Assembly (NCBI RefSeq): GCF_000585495.1
Contig: NZ_CP007264.1
Span: 372,001 to 436,000, forward strand
Reading direction: 5' to 3'
DNA length: 64,000 bases
Source of the DNA: Thermococcus nautili
Lineage (GTDB): Archaea; Methanobacteriota_B; Thermococci; Thermococcales; Thermococcaceae
This document shows, one piece after another, positions 16,670 to 24,698 of the stretch. The position numbers and the translations under genes were made by a program. Numbering within the stretch: the stretch's first letter is position 1; each line of letters starts with the position of its first letter. The notes below the pieces were generated by a model. It saw only the letters and a program-made list of their open reading frames with translations. It did no database searches and was not told where the DNA came from.

Positions 16670-17317
16670 ATGAGGCTCGTCGCGATAACAGACCTTCACG
16701 GCAATGTGAAGATGAGCCGAAAGCTCGCCGAGCTAATTGCAGAGGAGAAGCCGGATATCCTCCTAGTAGCGGGCGACATAACTCACTTTTCGGGAGCCGA
16801 AACTGCCAGGAAGGTTCTCCAGCCCCTCCTTGAGACGGGCGTTCCGATACTCTCGGTTCACGGCAACTGCGACGGCAGGGACGTTCCGGAGTTGCTCGAC
16901 GAACTCGGAATCTGGGTTCACGACAGGAGGAGAGAGCTCAACGGAGTTGGCTTCGTCGGAGTTGGGGGTTCAAACATAACGCCCTTCAACACAATCTGGG
17001 AGCTCACTGAGGATGAAATTCGAGAAATCCTGCTGAGGAACTACCGCCCCGGCGATATAATTCTCTCCCACGTTCCGCCGAGGGACACGAAGGCTGACCT
17101 CGTCCATTCCGGCCTTCACGTCGGAAGCAGGGCCCTCAGAGAGTTCATCGAGGAGAACCAGCCGCCGCTTGTCATCACGGGCCACATCCACGAGGCGAGG
17201 AGCGTTGACCATGTTGGGAAAACGGTAATCGTGAACCCAGGCCCGCTCTTCAGAGGGTACTATGCAGAAATAATCTTGGCCGATAATGTCATTAACGTTG
17301 AACTGAAGTCCCTCTGA
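16670..17317 (+). CDS. Calcineurin-like metallophosphoesterase
   Basis: 215 residues from ATG 16670, with GGGGGTGA upstream; GTG 16661 is less likely. The two-metal motifs are in order: TDLHGN (DxH), LLVAGDITH (GDxxH-like), HGNCDG (GNHD-like with Cys in place of His), ILSHVPP and TGHIHEA (GHxH). The family includes phosphodiesterases of the YfcE/Icc type; the natural substrate is unknown. Position between unrelated genes gives no pathway hint. Confidence 0.88.
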   Translation: MRLVAITDLHGNVKMSRKLAELIAEEKPDILLVAGDITHFSGAETARKVLQPLLETGVPILSVHGNCDGRDVPELLDELGIWVHDRRRELNGVGFVGVGGSNITPFNTIWELTEDEIREILLRNYRPGDIILSHVPPRDTKADLVHSGLHVGSRALREFIEENQPPLVITGHIHEARSVDHVGKTVIVNPGPLFRGYYAEIILADNVINVELKSL

Positions 17318-17356
17318 AGTGTTCGTCATTCTTCCCATTTACTTTGGGTCCTGTTT

Positions 17357-17380
17357 AGTGGTAATTTGGAAACTACCACT
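17357..17380. repeat. Short perfect inverted repeat in an intergenic gap
   Basis: AGTGGTA (17357-17363) and TACCACT (17374-17380) form a 7-bp inverted repeat with a 10-nt spacer, 40 nt after the phosphoesterase stop and about 75 nt before the next gene's TATA-like GGTTATAAC (17428-17436). It may be a hairpin at the end of the upstream transcript or an operator. No T-tract follows. Confidence 0.4.
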
Positions 17381-17457
17381 TGATAATCATAAAGTCTGTC
17401 GCCCGTTCAACACCTACATAAAGAAAGGTTATAACAAATTACCTCAACCCCCACGCG

Positions 17458-17931
17458 GTGGTAGTTGTGGAAGCGATGAGGGTGAAGCTGCCCGAGGAGA
17501 CGGTTAAGCGCCTCAGGGCTGATTTGAGAGAGCTAAGAAGGGACATTCAGCGCCTGATGGTGGTTGATAACTATCCTCTCCTTCAAAGGCTTGAAAAAGG
17601 CCCCAGTCCCGCCGATTGGGCAACATTCAGTGCCTACCTGCGGATGATTCACCTCAGTGATGATGTAATTCCCCGTGAGGTCAGGGAGCGGATTTCGAGG
17701 CACAGAAAGAAGTTTTTAGATGAAATAAACAAACGTCTTGCTAAGACCGGTGGGGGCTACTGGGTGACGATTGAGAACGGTGATACCTTGCTCAACTATT
17801 ACGATGAGGGGGGCGGTCTCCAGAAGGTCAAGCTTGGCTACGTTGACGTCATGAACATACTCGGTGCGAGAAACGTTGACAGAGTCGTTGAGATAATAAT
17901 AAAGAGAAGCAGGGGGATTTTTGGAGATTAA
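17458..17931 (+). CDS. Conserved-looking helical protein, unknown function
   Basis: About 151-157 residues. The core starts MRVKLPEETVKRLRADLREL and is strongly helical; its C-terminal part includes KTGGGYWVTIENGDTLLNYY and VMNILGARNVDRVVEIIIKR. No family is recognised and there is no membrane segment. The start is uncertain. GTG 17458 lies 25 nt after a TATA-like GGTTATAAC (leaderless), whereas ATG 17476 begins at the core but has only a weak SD. The 3' end overlaps the convergent aminotransferase by 4 nt. Confidence 0.65.
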   Translation: MVVVEAMRVKLPEETVKRLRADLRELRRDIQRLMVVDNYPLLQRLEKGPSPADWATFSAYLRMIHLSDDVIPREVRERISRHRKKFLDEINKRLAKTGGGYWVTIENGDTLLNYYDEGGGLQKVKLGYVDVMNILGARNVDRVVEIIIKRSRGIFGD

Positions 17932-19097
17932 ACGAGCTTTTTCTCCCTCAAAACCTTCTCCATCCTGTCCATCGCTTCCTCAAGCTGCTCGTAAGCTGTT
18001 GCGTAGCTTATCCTTATGTACCCCTCACCGGCCTTTCCGAAGGCCGAGCCCGGAACGACCGCGACCCTGGCTTCCTTCAGCATCAGCTCGCTGAACTCCT
18101 TGTCAGTTAAGCCCGTGTCCCTAATCCTCGGGAATATGTAGAACGCTCCCTTGGGCTTAACCGTCGGAAGGCCCATCTCGTTGAGGCGCTTCCAGACGAG
18201 GTTCCTCCTCCTGTCGTACTCCTTCCTCATCTCTTCGACCGCCTTCCAGCTCCTCTCGTCCTCGAGGGCCTTCGCGGCGGCGTACTGGACGAAGGTAACC
18301 GGACAGGTGGCGTTGTACATCTGGAAGCGGGTCATCTTCTCGATTATCCAAGCCGGGGCCGCGACGAAGCCGAGGCGCCAGCCGGTCATGGCGAAGGTCT
18401 TGGAGAATCCGTTTATGGTTATCGTGCGCTCGAACATGCCGTCGAGAGATGCTATGCTGTGGTTCTTGACGCCGTCGTAGACGAAGTGCTCGTAAACTTC
18501 ATCGCTGAAGACGATGAGGTCGTGCTCAACCGCGAAGTCTGCAATCTCCTCAACGTCCTTCTTGGTCAGAACCGCGCCGGTCGGGTTGTTGGGGGTGTTT
18601 ATGATGAGCGCCCTGGTTTTGTCGCTCACGTGCTTCTCAAGGTCGTCAACGGAAAGGCGGAACTCGTTCTCCTCGTAGGTCGGGACCTCAACCGGTTTTC
18701 CTCCGGCGAGAATAACGGCCGGAGCGTAGCTGACGAACATGGGACTCGGGATGAGGACTTCTTCCCCGTCCTTGAGGAACGTTGCAAGGCCCATAATAAA
18801 AGCCTGGTTCGCCCCAACGAGCACCATTATCTCGCTCTTCGGGTCGGCCTCGATGCCGTTCTGCTCCTTGAGCTTCCTCGCTATAGCCTCGCGGAGCATC
18901 GGCAGGCCTGCGTTCGGGCCGTAGTGCGTCATGCCCTTGTCAAGGGCCTCCTTGGCGTACTCCTTTATATGCTCCGGCGTGTCAAAGTCCGGTTCGCCGA
19001 TTCCAAGTGATATGAGACCCTCAACGCCCTGGGCAAGGTCGAAGAGCTTTCTAATCTCAGAAGGGTTGACGAGTTCGAGTCTGTCGCTCAGCGCCAT
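17928..19097 (-). CDS. Aromatic aminotransferase, PLP-dependent class I
   Basis: 389 residues from ATG 19097 (MALSDRLELV), with GGTGAGG upstream. It is recognisable as the orthologue of the structurally known Pyrococcus horikoshii aromatic aminotransferase. Motifs: INTPNNPTGAV (substrate/PLP Asn), VFSDEVYEHFVYD (Asp-Tyr), GFSKTFAMTGWRLGF (PLP Lys in SKT) and the C-terminal Arg in GYIRISYA. It transfers amino groups between Phe, Tyr or Trp and 2-oxoglutarate, in peptide fermentation and in aromatic synthesis. Monocistronic. Confidence 0.93.
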   Translation of the reverse strand: MALSDRLELVNPSEIRKLFDLAQGVEGLISLGIGEPDFDTPEHIKEYAKEALDKGMTHYGPNAGLPMLREAIARKLKEQNGIEADPKSEIMVLVGANQAFIMGLATFLKDGEEVLIPSPMFVSYAPAVILAGGKPVEVPTYEENEFRLSVDDLEKHVSDKTRALIINTPNNPTGAVLTKKDVEEIADFAVEHDLIVFSDEVYEHFVYDGVKNHSIASLDGMFERTITINGFSKTFAMTGWRLGFVAAPAWIIEKMTRFQMYNATCPVTFVQYAAAKALEDERSWKAVEEMRKEYDRRRNLVWKRLNEMGLPTVKPKGAFYIFPRIRDTGLTDKEFSELMLKEARVAVVPGSAFGKAGEGYIRISYATAYEQLEEAMDRMEKVLREKKLV

Positions 19098-19190
19098 GAA
19101 CCTCACCGCTCTTCCTTCTCGCCAATGTTTATAACCTTACCTGGACGAAAAGATGAACATCGAAGTGCTGATATGGACGTTGAGGTATAT

Positions 19191-20339
19191 CTAGGGGGTT
19201 GGAGTTTTCTCCTCGCTGGGAAACTTCCAGTTCTTGGTAATCTTCGCGACGTTTCTAACGATTGCTCTCTCCTCGCGGTTTCTCTCGACGAGCTTCTCGA
19301 GGAATGAAATTAGGTCGTCGTAGGTTCCCCTCTCGACCGGGAACGGAACGCGGTCCTTTCCGCCAACGGCGTAGGTGAACTTGAAGGGGTCCGGCGGGTG
19401 CGTCACCCTGTCCTTCCAGCTCGGGGGCGTCTCGTAGACCAGCTCGACCACGAGCGAAAGTGCCCTCAGCGTGCTCGGCCCGAGCCCCTTGAGGAGAAGA
19501 AGTTCCTCGTAGTTCCCGACGCCCAGCTCCCTCGCGAATTCAAGGGCTCTCGCGTTGAGCTCCAGCTTCCCAAGGCTCTCGTAGCGCTTTAAAATGACCC
19601 TCTCATCGACGTCCCTCGGGCGGTAGTACACCAGCGGGCGGTAGCCCTTTGCGATGGCCTTTATCGTCTCAACCTCGCGCGCCACCTTCTCCGGCCCCTC
19701 GCTCACGAGGTCGAGGAGCGTCTTCTGAAACTCCCTGGAGTCATTTGAAACCGTGTTGAGGGCCAACTCGGCGCGGATTCCCGCTATCGCCTTGTGGGGG
19801 TCGAGGGTGAATGTTTCGGCGTCAAACCAGTGGTAGCGCCTCGCGAGTTTGGCTTTCTCGTTCATTCCCTGCTGTACCACCGCCCAGTTGCCCTCTTCAT
19901 CGAGAAAGAAGGCGTGGTGGTAGAGCTGATAACCTGCCTGAAAGGCAACGGTGTCAACCTTCGCGACGAGCCGGGACGTTCGGATGTAGGGTTCCGGGTC
20001 GAGTTCGTAGCGCTCCGCTATGGTTTTCAGCTCCTCCGGCGTTCTTCTGCTTGCTTTCCCTTTGCCACCTGCCACCTTAACGCCAAGCTCCTCCCGCGAG
20101 AGGGCCTCCTTTATCATGCCCACCGTCACCGTCGTCGAGCCCGAGGAGTCCCAGTCCATGCCGATGAGGTTGTTGAAGGCCTGGAACCAGACCGGGTCGG
20201 AGAGCCTCTCGAGGAGGCCTTTCGTGCCGTACTCGTCAACGGCGAGTATTAGAACTAGTCTCGTCAGCTTCCTCATCCTCTGAGCGAGCCACGCGGGAAC
20301 ATGGCCGCCGTGGAGGGGCAGTTCGGCAACGTTCCGCAT
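19191..20339 (-). CDS. DUF763 family protein
   Basis: 382 residues. The N-terminal ELPLHGGHVPAWLAQRMRKL is the DUF763 signature, followed by GTKGLLERLSDPVWFQAFNNLIGMDWDSSG in the same region. A helix-hairpin-helix-like segment (LLLLKGLGPSTLRALSLVVE, about residue 285) suggests nucleic-acid binding. The function is unknown. A TATA-like GTTAAAACC about 25 bp upstream of the ATG implies a leaderless message. The 84-bp gap downstream holds no recognisable gene. Confidence 0.85.
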   Translation of the reverse strand: MRNVAELPLHGGHVPAWLAQRMRKLTRLVLILAVDEYGTKGLLERLSDPVWFQAFNNLIGMDWDSSGSTTVTVGMIKEALSREELGVKVAGGKGKASRRTPEELKTIAERYELDPEPYIRTSRLVAKVDTVAFQAGYQLYHHAFFLDEEGNWAVVQQGMNEKAKLARRYHWFDAETFTLDPHKAIAGIRAELALNTVSNDSREFQKTLLDLVSEGPEKVAREVETIKAIAKGYRPLVYYRPRDVDERVILKRYESLGKLELNARALEFARELGVGNYEELLLLKGLGPSTLRALSLVVELVYETPPSWKDRVTHPPDPFKFTYAVGGKDRVPFPVERGTYDDLISFLEKLVERNREERAIVRNVAKITKNWKFPSEEKTPTP

Positions 20340-20502
20340 TGAAGTTGAATAAGCCTTCGGGGTTTTAACCCTTATCCCGATAGATTTTTCGAGTTTTTCG
20401 GATGAGTCCTACGAATCTCCATAAAAGTGTTGGAGTTTTCAACGGAAAGCCTTTTTATTGAGCGGTTCGATTCTCATCTGCATAGTCATGGGGGGTTTGA
20501 GA

Positions 20503-21231
20503 ATGGGAGTTGAAAAGGTTCCGAAGTACGACATCCCGACGGTCAAGGTGGACTACGTTTTTATCGAGCTTGACAAGATGAAGCCCCACGAGCAGCTCGT
20601 CCAGAAGGAGCTTGAGGCCTTCATCGAGAGCGTCACGGGAAGTGGCCTCTTCTGGAAGCCGATGCTCCTCGCGAAGATTCCGGGAACGGACGAGTACCTT
20701 ATCGTTGACGGCCACCACCGCTGGGCCGGCCTTCAGAAGCTCGGCGCGAAGAGGGCTCCTTCAGTCATACTCGACTACTTCAGCGACGACGTTAAAGTCT
20801 ACACCTGGTACCCGGCCTTCAAGGGCGACCTCAATGAGGTCATCGAGAGGCTCAAGAGGGAGGGCCTTGAGGTCGTTGAGGACCCCGAGGCCGAGGAAAA
20901 GGCCGAGCGCGGTGAGATTGCCTTCGCCATCGTCGGCGAGAAGGTTTTCGCGATTCCCGGAGGTCTTGAAGAGCAGAAGAAGGTCAGCAAGGTCCTCGAT
21001 GAGATGAGCGTTGAGGGCAAAATTGAGCTCATCTACTACGGCCTCAAGGAGGACGCAAGGGAAGACATGGCCAAGGGCGAGATTGACTACGTCTTCATCA
21101 GGAAGGCCCCGACGAAAGAGGACGTCATGGAGCTCGTCAAACGCGGTGAGGTCTTCTCGCCGAAGACGACCAGGCACGTTCTGCCGTTCAACCCGGACAA
21201 GATTGACGTCAAGCTCGAGGAGCTCTTCTGA
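20503..21231 (+). CDS. serK: ADP-dependent serine kinase SerK
   Basis: 242 residues from ATG 20503 with a GGGGGGT SD. It is closely similar to the Thermococcus kodakarensis SerK, a ParB-like-fold enzyme that phosphorylates free serine to O-phosphoserine using ADP, feeding cysteine synthesis and serine assimilation. The residues described as essential there are visible: Glu30 (MKPHE) and Asp69 in LIVDGHHRWAG. The frame upstream to 20458 contains the likely TATA (CTTTTTATTG) and is untranslated. Monocistronic. Confidence 0.93.
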   Translation: MGVEKVPKYDIPTVKVDYVFIELDKMKPHEQLVQKELEAFIESVTGSGLFWKPMLLAKIPGTDEYLIVDGHHRWAGLQKLGAKRAPSVILDYFSDDVKVYTWYPAFKGDLNEVIERLKREGLEVVEDPEAEEKAERGEIAFAIVGEKVFAIPGGLEEQKKVSKVLDEMSVEGKIELIYYGLKEDAREDMAKGEIDYVFIRKAPTKEDVMELVKRGEVFSPKTTRHVLPFNPDKIDVKLEELF

Positions 21232-21273
21232 GTTCCAACAGGTTTTTAAATTTTGCATCTTTTATTCATTAGC

Positions 21274-21330
21274 TCCGATGACGATGGATTAACCGGCTGA
21301 CGCGTGATGACATCGGCCTTGACTGAGGGC
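21274..21330 (+). ncRNA. C/D box guide RNA, second of four
   Basis: C box ATGACGA (21278-21284, one change from RTGATGA), 12-nt guide TGGATTAACCGG, D' CTGA (21297-21300), 3-nt spacer, C' GTGATGA (21304-21310), 12-nt guide CATCGGCCTTGA, D CTGA (21323-21326). A TATA-like TTTTTAAATTTT at 21243-21254 lies at the right distance for its own promoter. Predicted target complements are CCGGTTAATCCA and TCAAGGCCGATG. Nothing else is seen in the 165-bp gap. Confidence 0.85.
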
Positions 21331-21396
21331 GCACCTACATAACCACTTACAAAAAAGGGATATAAACTCCAGCTCCCAAAACTGGACGGTGGGAAA

Positions 21397-21828
21397 ATGC
21401 TGAAGGCGCTCGCTCCCCTTCTCGCGGGGGCCCTCGTGGACAGGCCCGGAATCGGCCATTTTAAAATAGTCCGCTCCATCAAAGAAGTTCCAGAGGAGAG
21501 GGCCGTCGTCGTTGGCAGGGCTGGCTCAAGGGTTCCTCGGGGATGGGAGCTCGTGACCGTGAGCGCCGCGAGGGGCTTCTTTGGCCCAAGGGAGCTCCAC
21601 AGAATCCTTGAGGGCATCGTGGCAAGCCTTAAAGGTGACCCCGATAAGGCAATTGTCATAGCCTGTCCCGAGTACCTAGCGCTCCACAACGGTTTCAACG
21701 CGCTGATAAAGTTCCTAAACGACGTTCGCGACTACGCGATTCTCATGGGGGGCAGGGTTTACCTCGTCACCGACGAGCTCGCCTGGGACCCGAGGGAGTT
21801 TGCCCTTCTAAAGAGGCTCGAGGATTAG
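21397..21828 (+). CDS. DUF835 domain protein
   Basis: 143 residues. The C-terminal half LALHNGFNALIKFLNDVRDY, followed by AILMGGRVYLVTDELAWDPREFALLKRL, matches the DUF835 pattern common in Thermococcales. These proteins are thought to be signalling or structural partners, but the function is not established. GGTGG precedes the ATG. It lies 40 nt before the HAD gene and may be cotranscribed with it. Confidence 0.82.
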   Translation: MLKALAPLLAGALVDRPGIGHFKIVRSIKEVPEERAVVVGRAGSRVPRGWELVTVSAARGFFGPRELHRILEGIVASLKGDPDKAIVIACPEYLALHNGFNALIKFLNDVRDYAILMGGRVYLVTDELAWDPREFALLKRLED

Positions 21829-21867
21829 GCCTTTAAACCCTCTCTTCCAACTTCTCTGGGGGTCGTG

Positions 21868-22542
21868 ATGCTTCGAGGTCTAATCTTTGATGTTGACGAG
21901 ACTCTCGTCTACTATGAGGGTTACAACCTGAGACGTTGGTATGAGGAGGTCGGAAGACCTGCGATGGAAAAACTCGGCGTGGTTCTCGACTGGGAGACAT
22001 TCAGGCGGATTGTTAAGGGCGAACTCTCGCGAACCTACGTTGAGCGCTTTGGAATAGGCCACGTCGAGTTCTGGAAGGCCATGGACAGAGCCAACAGGGC
22101 TTACCGTGAGAGGCTCCTTCGTGAGGGGAAAATCAAGCCGTTTCCGGACGTTGGGGCCCTTGAGGAGCTGAGAAAACTCGGACTGAAGATGGGGGCGGTC
22201 AGCAACGCCTCCCAGGACAACACTGAGCTCGTTCTGAAAGCTTTTGGCCTCGATAAGTATTTCGACGTAATCTTTGGAAAGGATTACCGCTATCTCGACG
22301 GCGTTAAGCCCAACCCGTACCTAATCAAAAAGGCCCTCAATGCCCTTGGCCTGAAGCCGGAGGAGGTTCTAATCGTTGGCGACAGCTCCAACGACGTTTT
22401 GGCTGGAAAAAACGCGGGTATAAAGACGGTGAACGTCGTCCGCTTTGAAAAAGTCCCGGGAGCGGACTACTACGTAAAAGACCTGTGGGAGCTCGTTGAA
22501 ATGGTGAAAAATTGGAGCTCACATGCCCCCGCTGACCGCTAG
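21868..22542 (+). CDS. HAD-superfamily hydrolase
   Basis: 224 residues. Motif I is LIFDVDETLVYY (the nucleophile and general-acid Asp pair), motif II GAVSNAS, motif III Lys in DGVKPNPYLIKKAL, and motif IV IVGDSSNDVLAGKNAGI. A helical cap lies between motifs I and II (subfamily IA-like). It is a phosphatase of unknown substrate, perhaps phosphoglycolate-like. ATG 21868 follows GGGGGTC. The 3' end overlaps the convergent sufB by 24 nt. Confidence 0.9.
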   Translation: MLRGLIFDVDETLVYYEGYNLRRWYEEVGRPAMEKLGVVLDWETFRRIVKGELSRTYVERFGIGHVEFWKAMDRANRAYRERLLREGKIKPFPDVGALEELRKLGLKMGAVSNASQDNTELVLKAFGLDKYFDVIFGKDYRYLDGVKPNPYLIKKALNALGLKPEEVLIVGDSSNDVLAGKNAGIKTVNVVRFEKVPGADYYVKDLWELVEMVKNWSSHAPADR

Positions 22543-23859
22543 CTCTATTATCTTCCTTATCTCGACGAGGAACTCCATCGGGATGTCCTTGAGCATCGGT
22601 TCGAGGAAGCCCTTGACTATGAGCTGTGTCGCCTTCTCCTCGTCGAGTCCCCTGCTCATGAGGTAGAACAGCTCCTCCTCGCGTATCTTGCCTATCGCTG
22701 CCTCGTGGCTCAGCTCGGCGTCGTCAACCTTGCTGACCAGCCCGGGATAGGTCTCCATCGTGGCCTTGTCGCTGAGGAGCAGGGCATCACAGCTTATGTG
22801 GCCCTTCGTCTTTGGTGCTTCTGCCCTTATAATTCCGCGCGTTATCACCGTGCTCTCGTCCATTATGACGGCCTTGCTCGCGTTTATTCCCCCGGCGCCT
22901 TTGCCCTGGAGGTACATCTCGCCCCCAAGGTCCACGAACCAGTCCTTCTGGCCGAGCAAGATACCGTTCAGCTCGACGTAGCCGTTCTCCTCCACCCAGT
23001 ACTTCGGATTTGCGACGTTGCTCTTGCCGGTTCCGAGGCCGACGGTGGTGTTTATGAAGCGCGCCCCCTTTCCTATCTTTGCCCTCGTCATGGGCCTCGT
23101 GTGGACGTACTCCGGCCAGTTCTGCAGAACGGTCAGCTGGCCCTTCGCTCCCTCGTGGAAGTACGCCTCCGTCATGTCGAGGTGGAGCGAGTGCTTGACG
23201 AGAATTGGAGCGGTACAGCCCTCTATGAGGTGGAACTCCGTGTTCTTCTCGGCGATTATGATTATGTGCGGTGCCTGGGCCAGTGCGCTCTCCTGAATCA
23301 GGAAGAACAGGTGGAGCGGAAACGGAACCTTGAGGCCCTCCTTGACGTAGAGGAAGATTCCACCGTTCCACACGGCAGTGTGATAGGCCGTAAGCTTGCT
23401 CTCGTCAACGCGGAAGAGCTTGAGGAAGTGCTCCTTGACGAGGTCGGGATACTTTCTCACCGCCTCCTCGGTCGGAAGGACTATCAAGCCCTTCTTGGCC
23501 CACTCCTGGAGGAACTGGTTGTAGATGACCCCGGTGTCGGTCTGAACCGCTAAGCCGGCTATGTACTTCTGCTCGACCTCGCTGATTCCAAGCCTGTCGA
23601 GGAGAGCCTTCATCTCCGGTGGTAGGTCGTCGAGGCTCTCGATGTTCTCTGACAGGCCCTCGACTTCCGGTTTTGCTATGAACTGGAGCAGTTCCTCCTC
23701 GCTTATGACCGGGTCGTTCAGCGGGGCCCTCTCGAACGCTTCTAACGCCTTGTACCTTATCCTCGTCATCCACTCCGGTTCCCTGTTCCTCTTCGCGAGC
23801 TCCTCAATCTGGTTCTCGATTATAGCCTTGGCATCGCTCATGGTTATCGTTTCCGTCAT
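22519..23859 (-). CDS. sufB: SufB-type Fe-S cluster assembly scaffold protein
   Basis: 446 residues of the SufB/SufD family, with a C-terminal beta-helix and conserved segments PKTKGHISCDALLLSDKA, AELSHEAAIGKIREEELFYL and SRGLDEEKATQLIVKGFLEP. Together with SufC it builds Fe-S clusters. It is shorter than many SufB proteins, and only one SufB/D gene is present here, so a homodimeric scaffold with SufC is possible. GGAGGTGGGAGC precedes the ATG. The start overlaps the sufC stop by 4 nt. The Cys in HISCDAL may be a functional residue. Confidence 0.92.
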   Translation of the reverse strand: MTETITMSDAKAIIENQIEELAKRNREPEWMTRIRYKALEAFERAPLNDPVISEEELLQFIAKPEVEGLSENIESLDDLPPEMKALLDRLGISEVEQKYIAGLAVQTDTGVIYNQFLQEWAKKGLIVLPTEEAVRKYPDLVKEHFLKLFRVDESKLTAYHTAVWNGGIFLYVKEGLKVPFPLHLFFLIQESALAQAPHIIIIAEKNTEFHLIEGCTAPILVKHSLHLDMTEAYFHEGAKGQLTVLQNWPEYVHTRPMTRAKIGKGARFINTTVGLGTGKSNVANPKYWVEENGYVELNGILLGQKDWFVDLGGEMYLQGKGAGGINASKAVIMDESTVITRGIIRAEAPKTKGHISCDALLLSDKATMETYPGLVSKVDDAELSHEAAIGKIREEELFYLMSRGLDEEKATQLIVKGFLEPMLKDIPMEFLVEIRKIIELAVSGGM

Positions 23860-24596
23860 GCTCCCACCTCCTCGAAGATTCCGGCGAAGCCTTCTCTGTC
23901 TATCCTGTCAACGAGCTCTCCCCCGCCGGTCCTCACAATCCTGCCGTCCTTCATGACGTGGGCGGTGATTCTGTTTTTGTCGATGTGCTCGAGGATTCTG
24001 CCGTAGTGGGTAATCAGGAGTATCGCGGTTCCCCTCTCGTGGAGCTCCTCAATCTTCCTGCTGATTACGCTGAGCGAGTCAACGTCAACACCGCTGTCGG
24101 GCTCGTCCAGAATCAGGAGCTTCGGCTCAATGAGAACCGCCTGGAGGAGCTCAAGCCTCTTCCTCTCGCCGCCGGAGAAGCCGACGTTCACGTAGCGGTG
24201 CAAATCCTCCTCTTTGAACCACAGCTCCTTCGCCTTCTCAACTATAAGGTCGTAGGCCTCCACCGGGTCGAGTCCCTTGAGCTCAACCAGAACCTGCTGG
24301 AGGAAGTCAATTATCCTAACGCCCTCGACCTCGGGCGGAACCTGAAAGGCCAGCAGAATCCCGCGCTTGGCCCTCTCGTCCGGGCCGAGTTCGGTTATGT
24401 CCTCGCCCTCGAAGAGAATCCTTCCGTTCCTGACCTCGTACTTTGGGTGACCCGATATCGTCAGGGCGAGAGTTGATTTACCGCTCCCGTTGGGCCCCAT
24501 TATGACGTGGAATTCGCCGGGTTTGACCTCGAGGTTGACCCCCTTGAGTATCTCCTTGTCCTCAACGTTCACGTGAAGGTTCTCAACTTTGAGCAT
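23856..24596 (-). CDS. sufC: SufC, Fe-S assembly ABC ATPase
   Basis: 246 residues from ATG 24596 (MLKVENLHVNVEDKEILKGV), with GGTGA upstream; a longer frame to 24641 crosses the promoter. Walker A is GPNGSGKST, the signature is VGFSGGERKR, Walker B is LLILDEPDSGVD, and the switch His is in LLITHYGRIL. SufC ATPase activity drives cluster assembly on SufB. The operon order sufC-sufB is the minimal archaeal SUF system. The TATA-like CTTAAAAAAC lies about 35 bp upstream of the start. Confidence 0.94.
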   Translation of the reverse strand: MLKVENLHVNVEDKEILKGVNLEVKPGEFHVIMGPNGSGKSTLALTISGHPKYEVRNGRILFEGEDITELGPDERAKRGILLAFQVPPEVEGVRIIDFLQQVLVELKGLDPVEAYDLIVEKAKELWFKEEDLHRYVNVGFSGGERKRLELLQAVLIEPKLLILDEPDSGVDVDSLSVISRKIEELHERGTAILLITHYGRILEHIDKNRITAHVMKDGRIVRTGGGELVDRIDREGFAGIFEEVGA

Positions 24597-24698
24597 TAGC
24601 TCACCCCCGTGGGTAACGTAGATGGGACGTTTTTTAAGCATTACTGGACACGGATGTGAATTCCAAGAGGGGGAGAAACGAAAAGTAGAAAAGACCGC

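Noticed and set aside
19140-19180. Possible C/D RNA (GATGAAC ... CTGA)
   Set aside because: C box does not fit RTGATGA and no second C'/D pair with 12-nt spacing is present.
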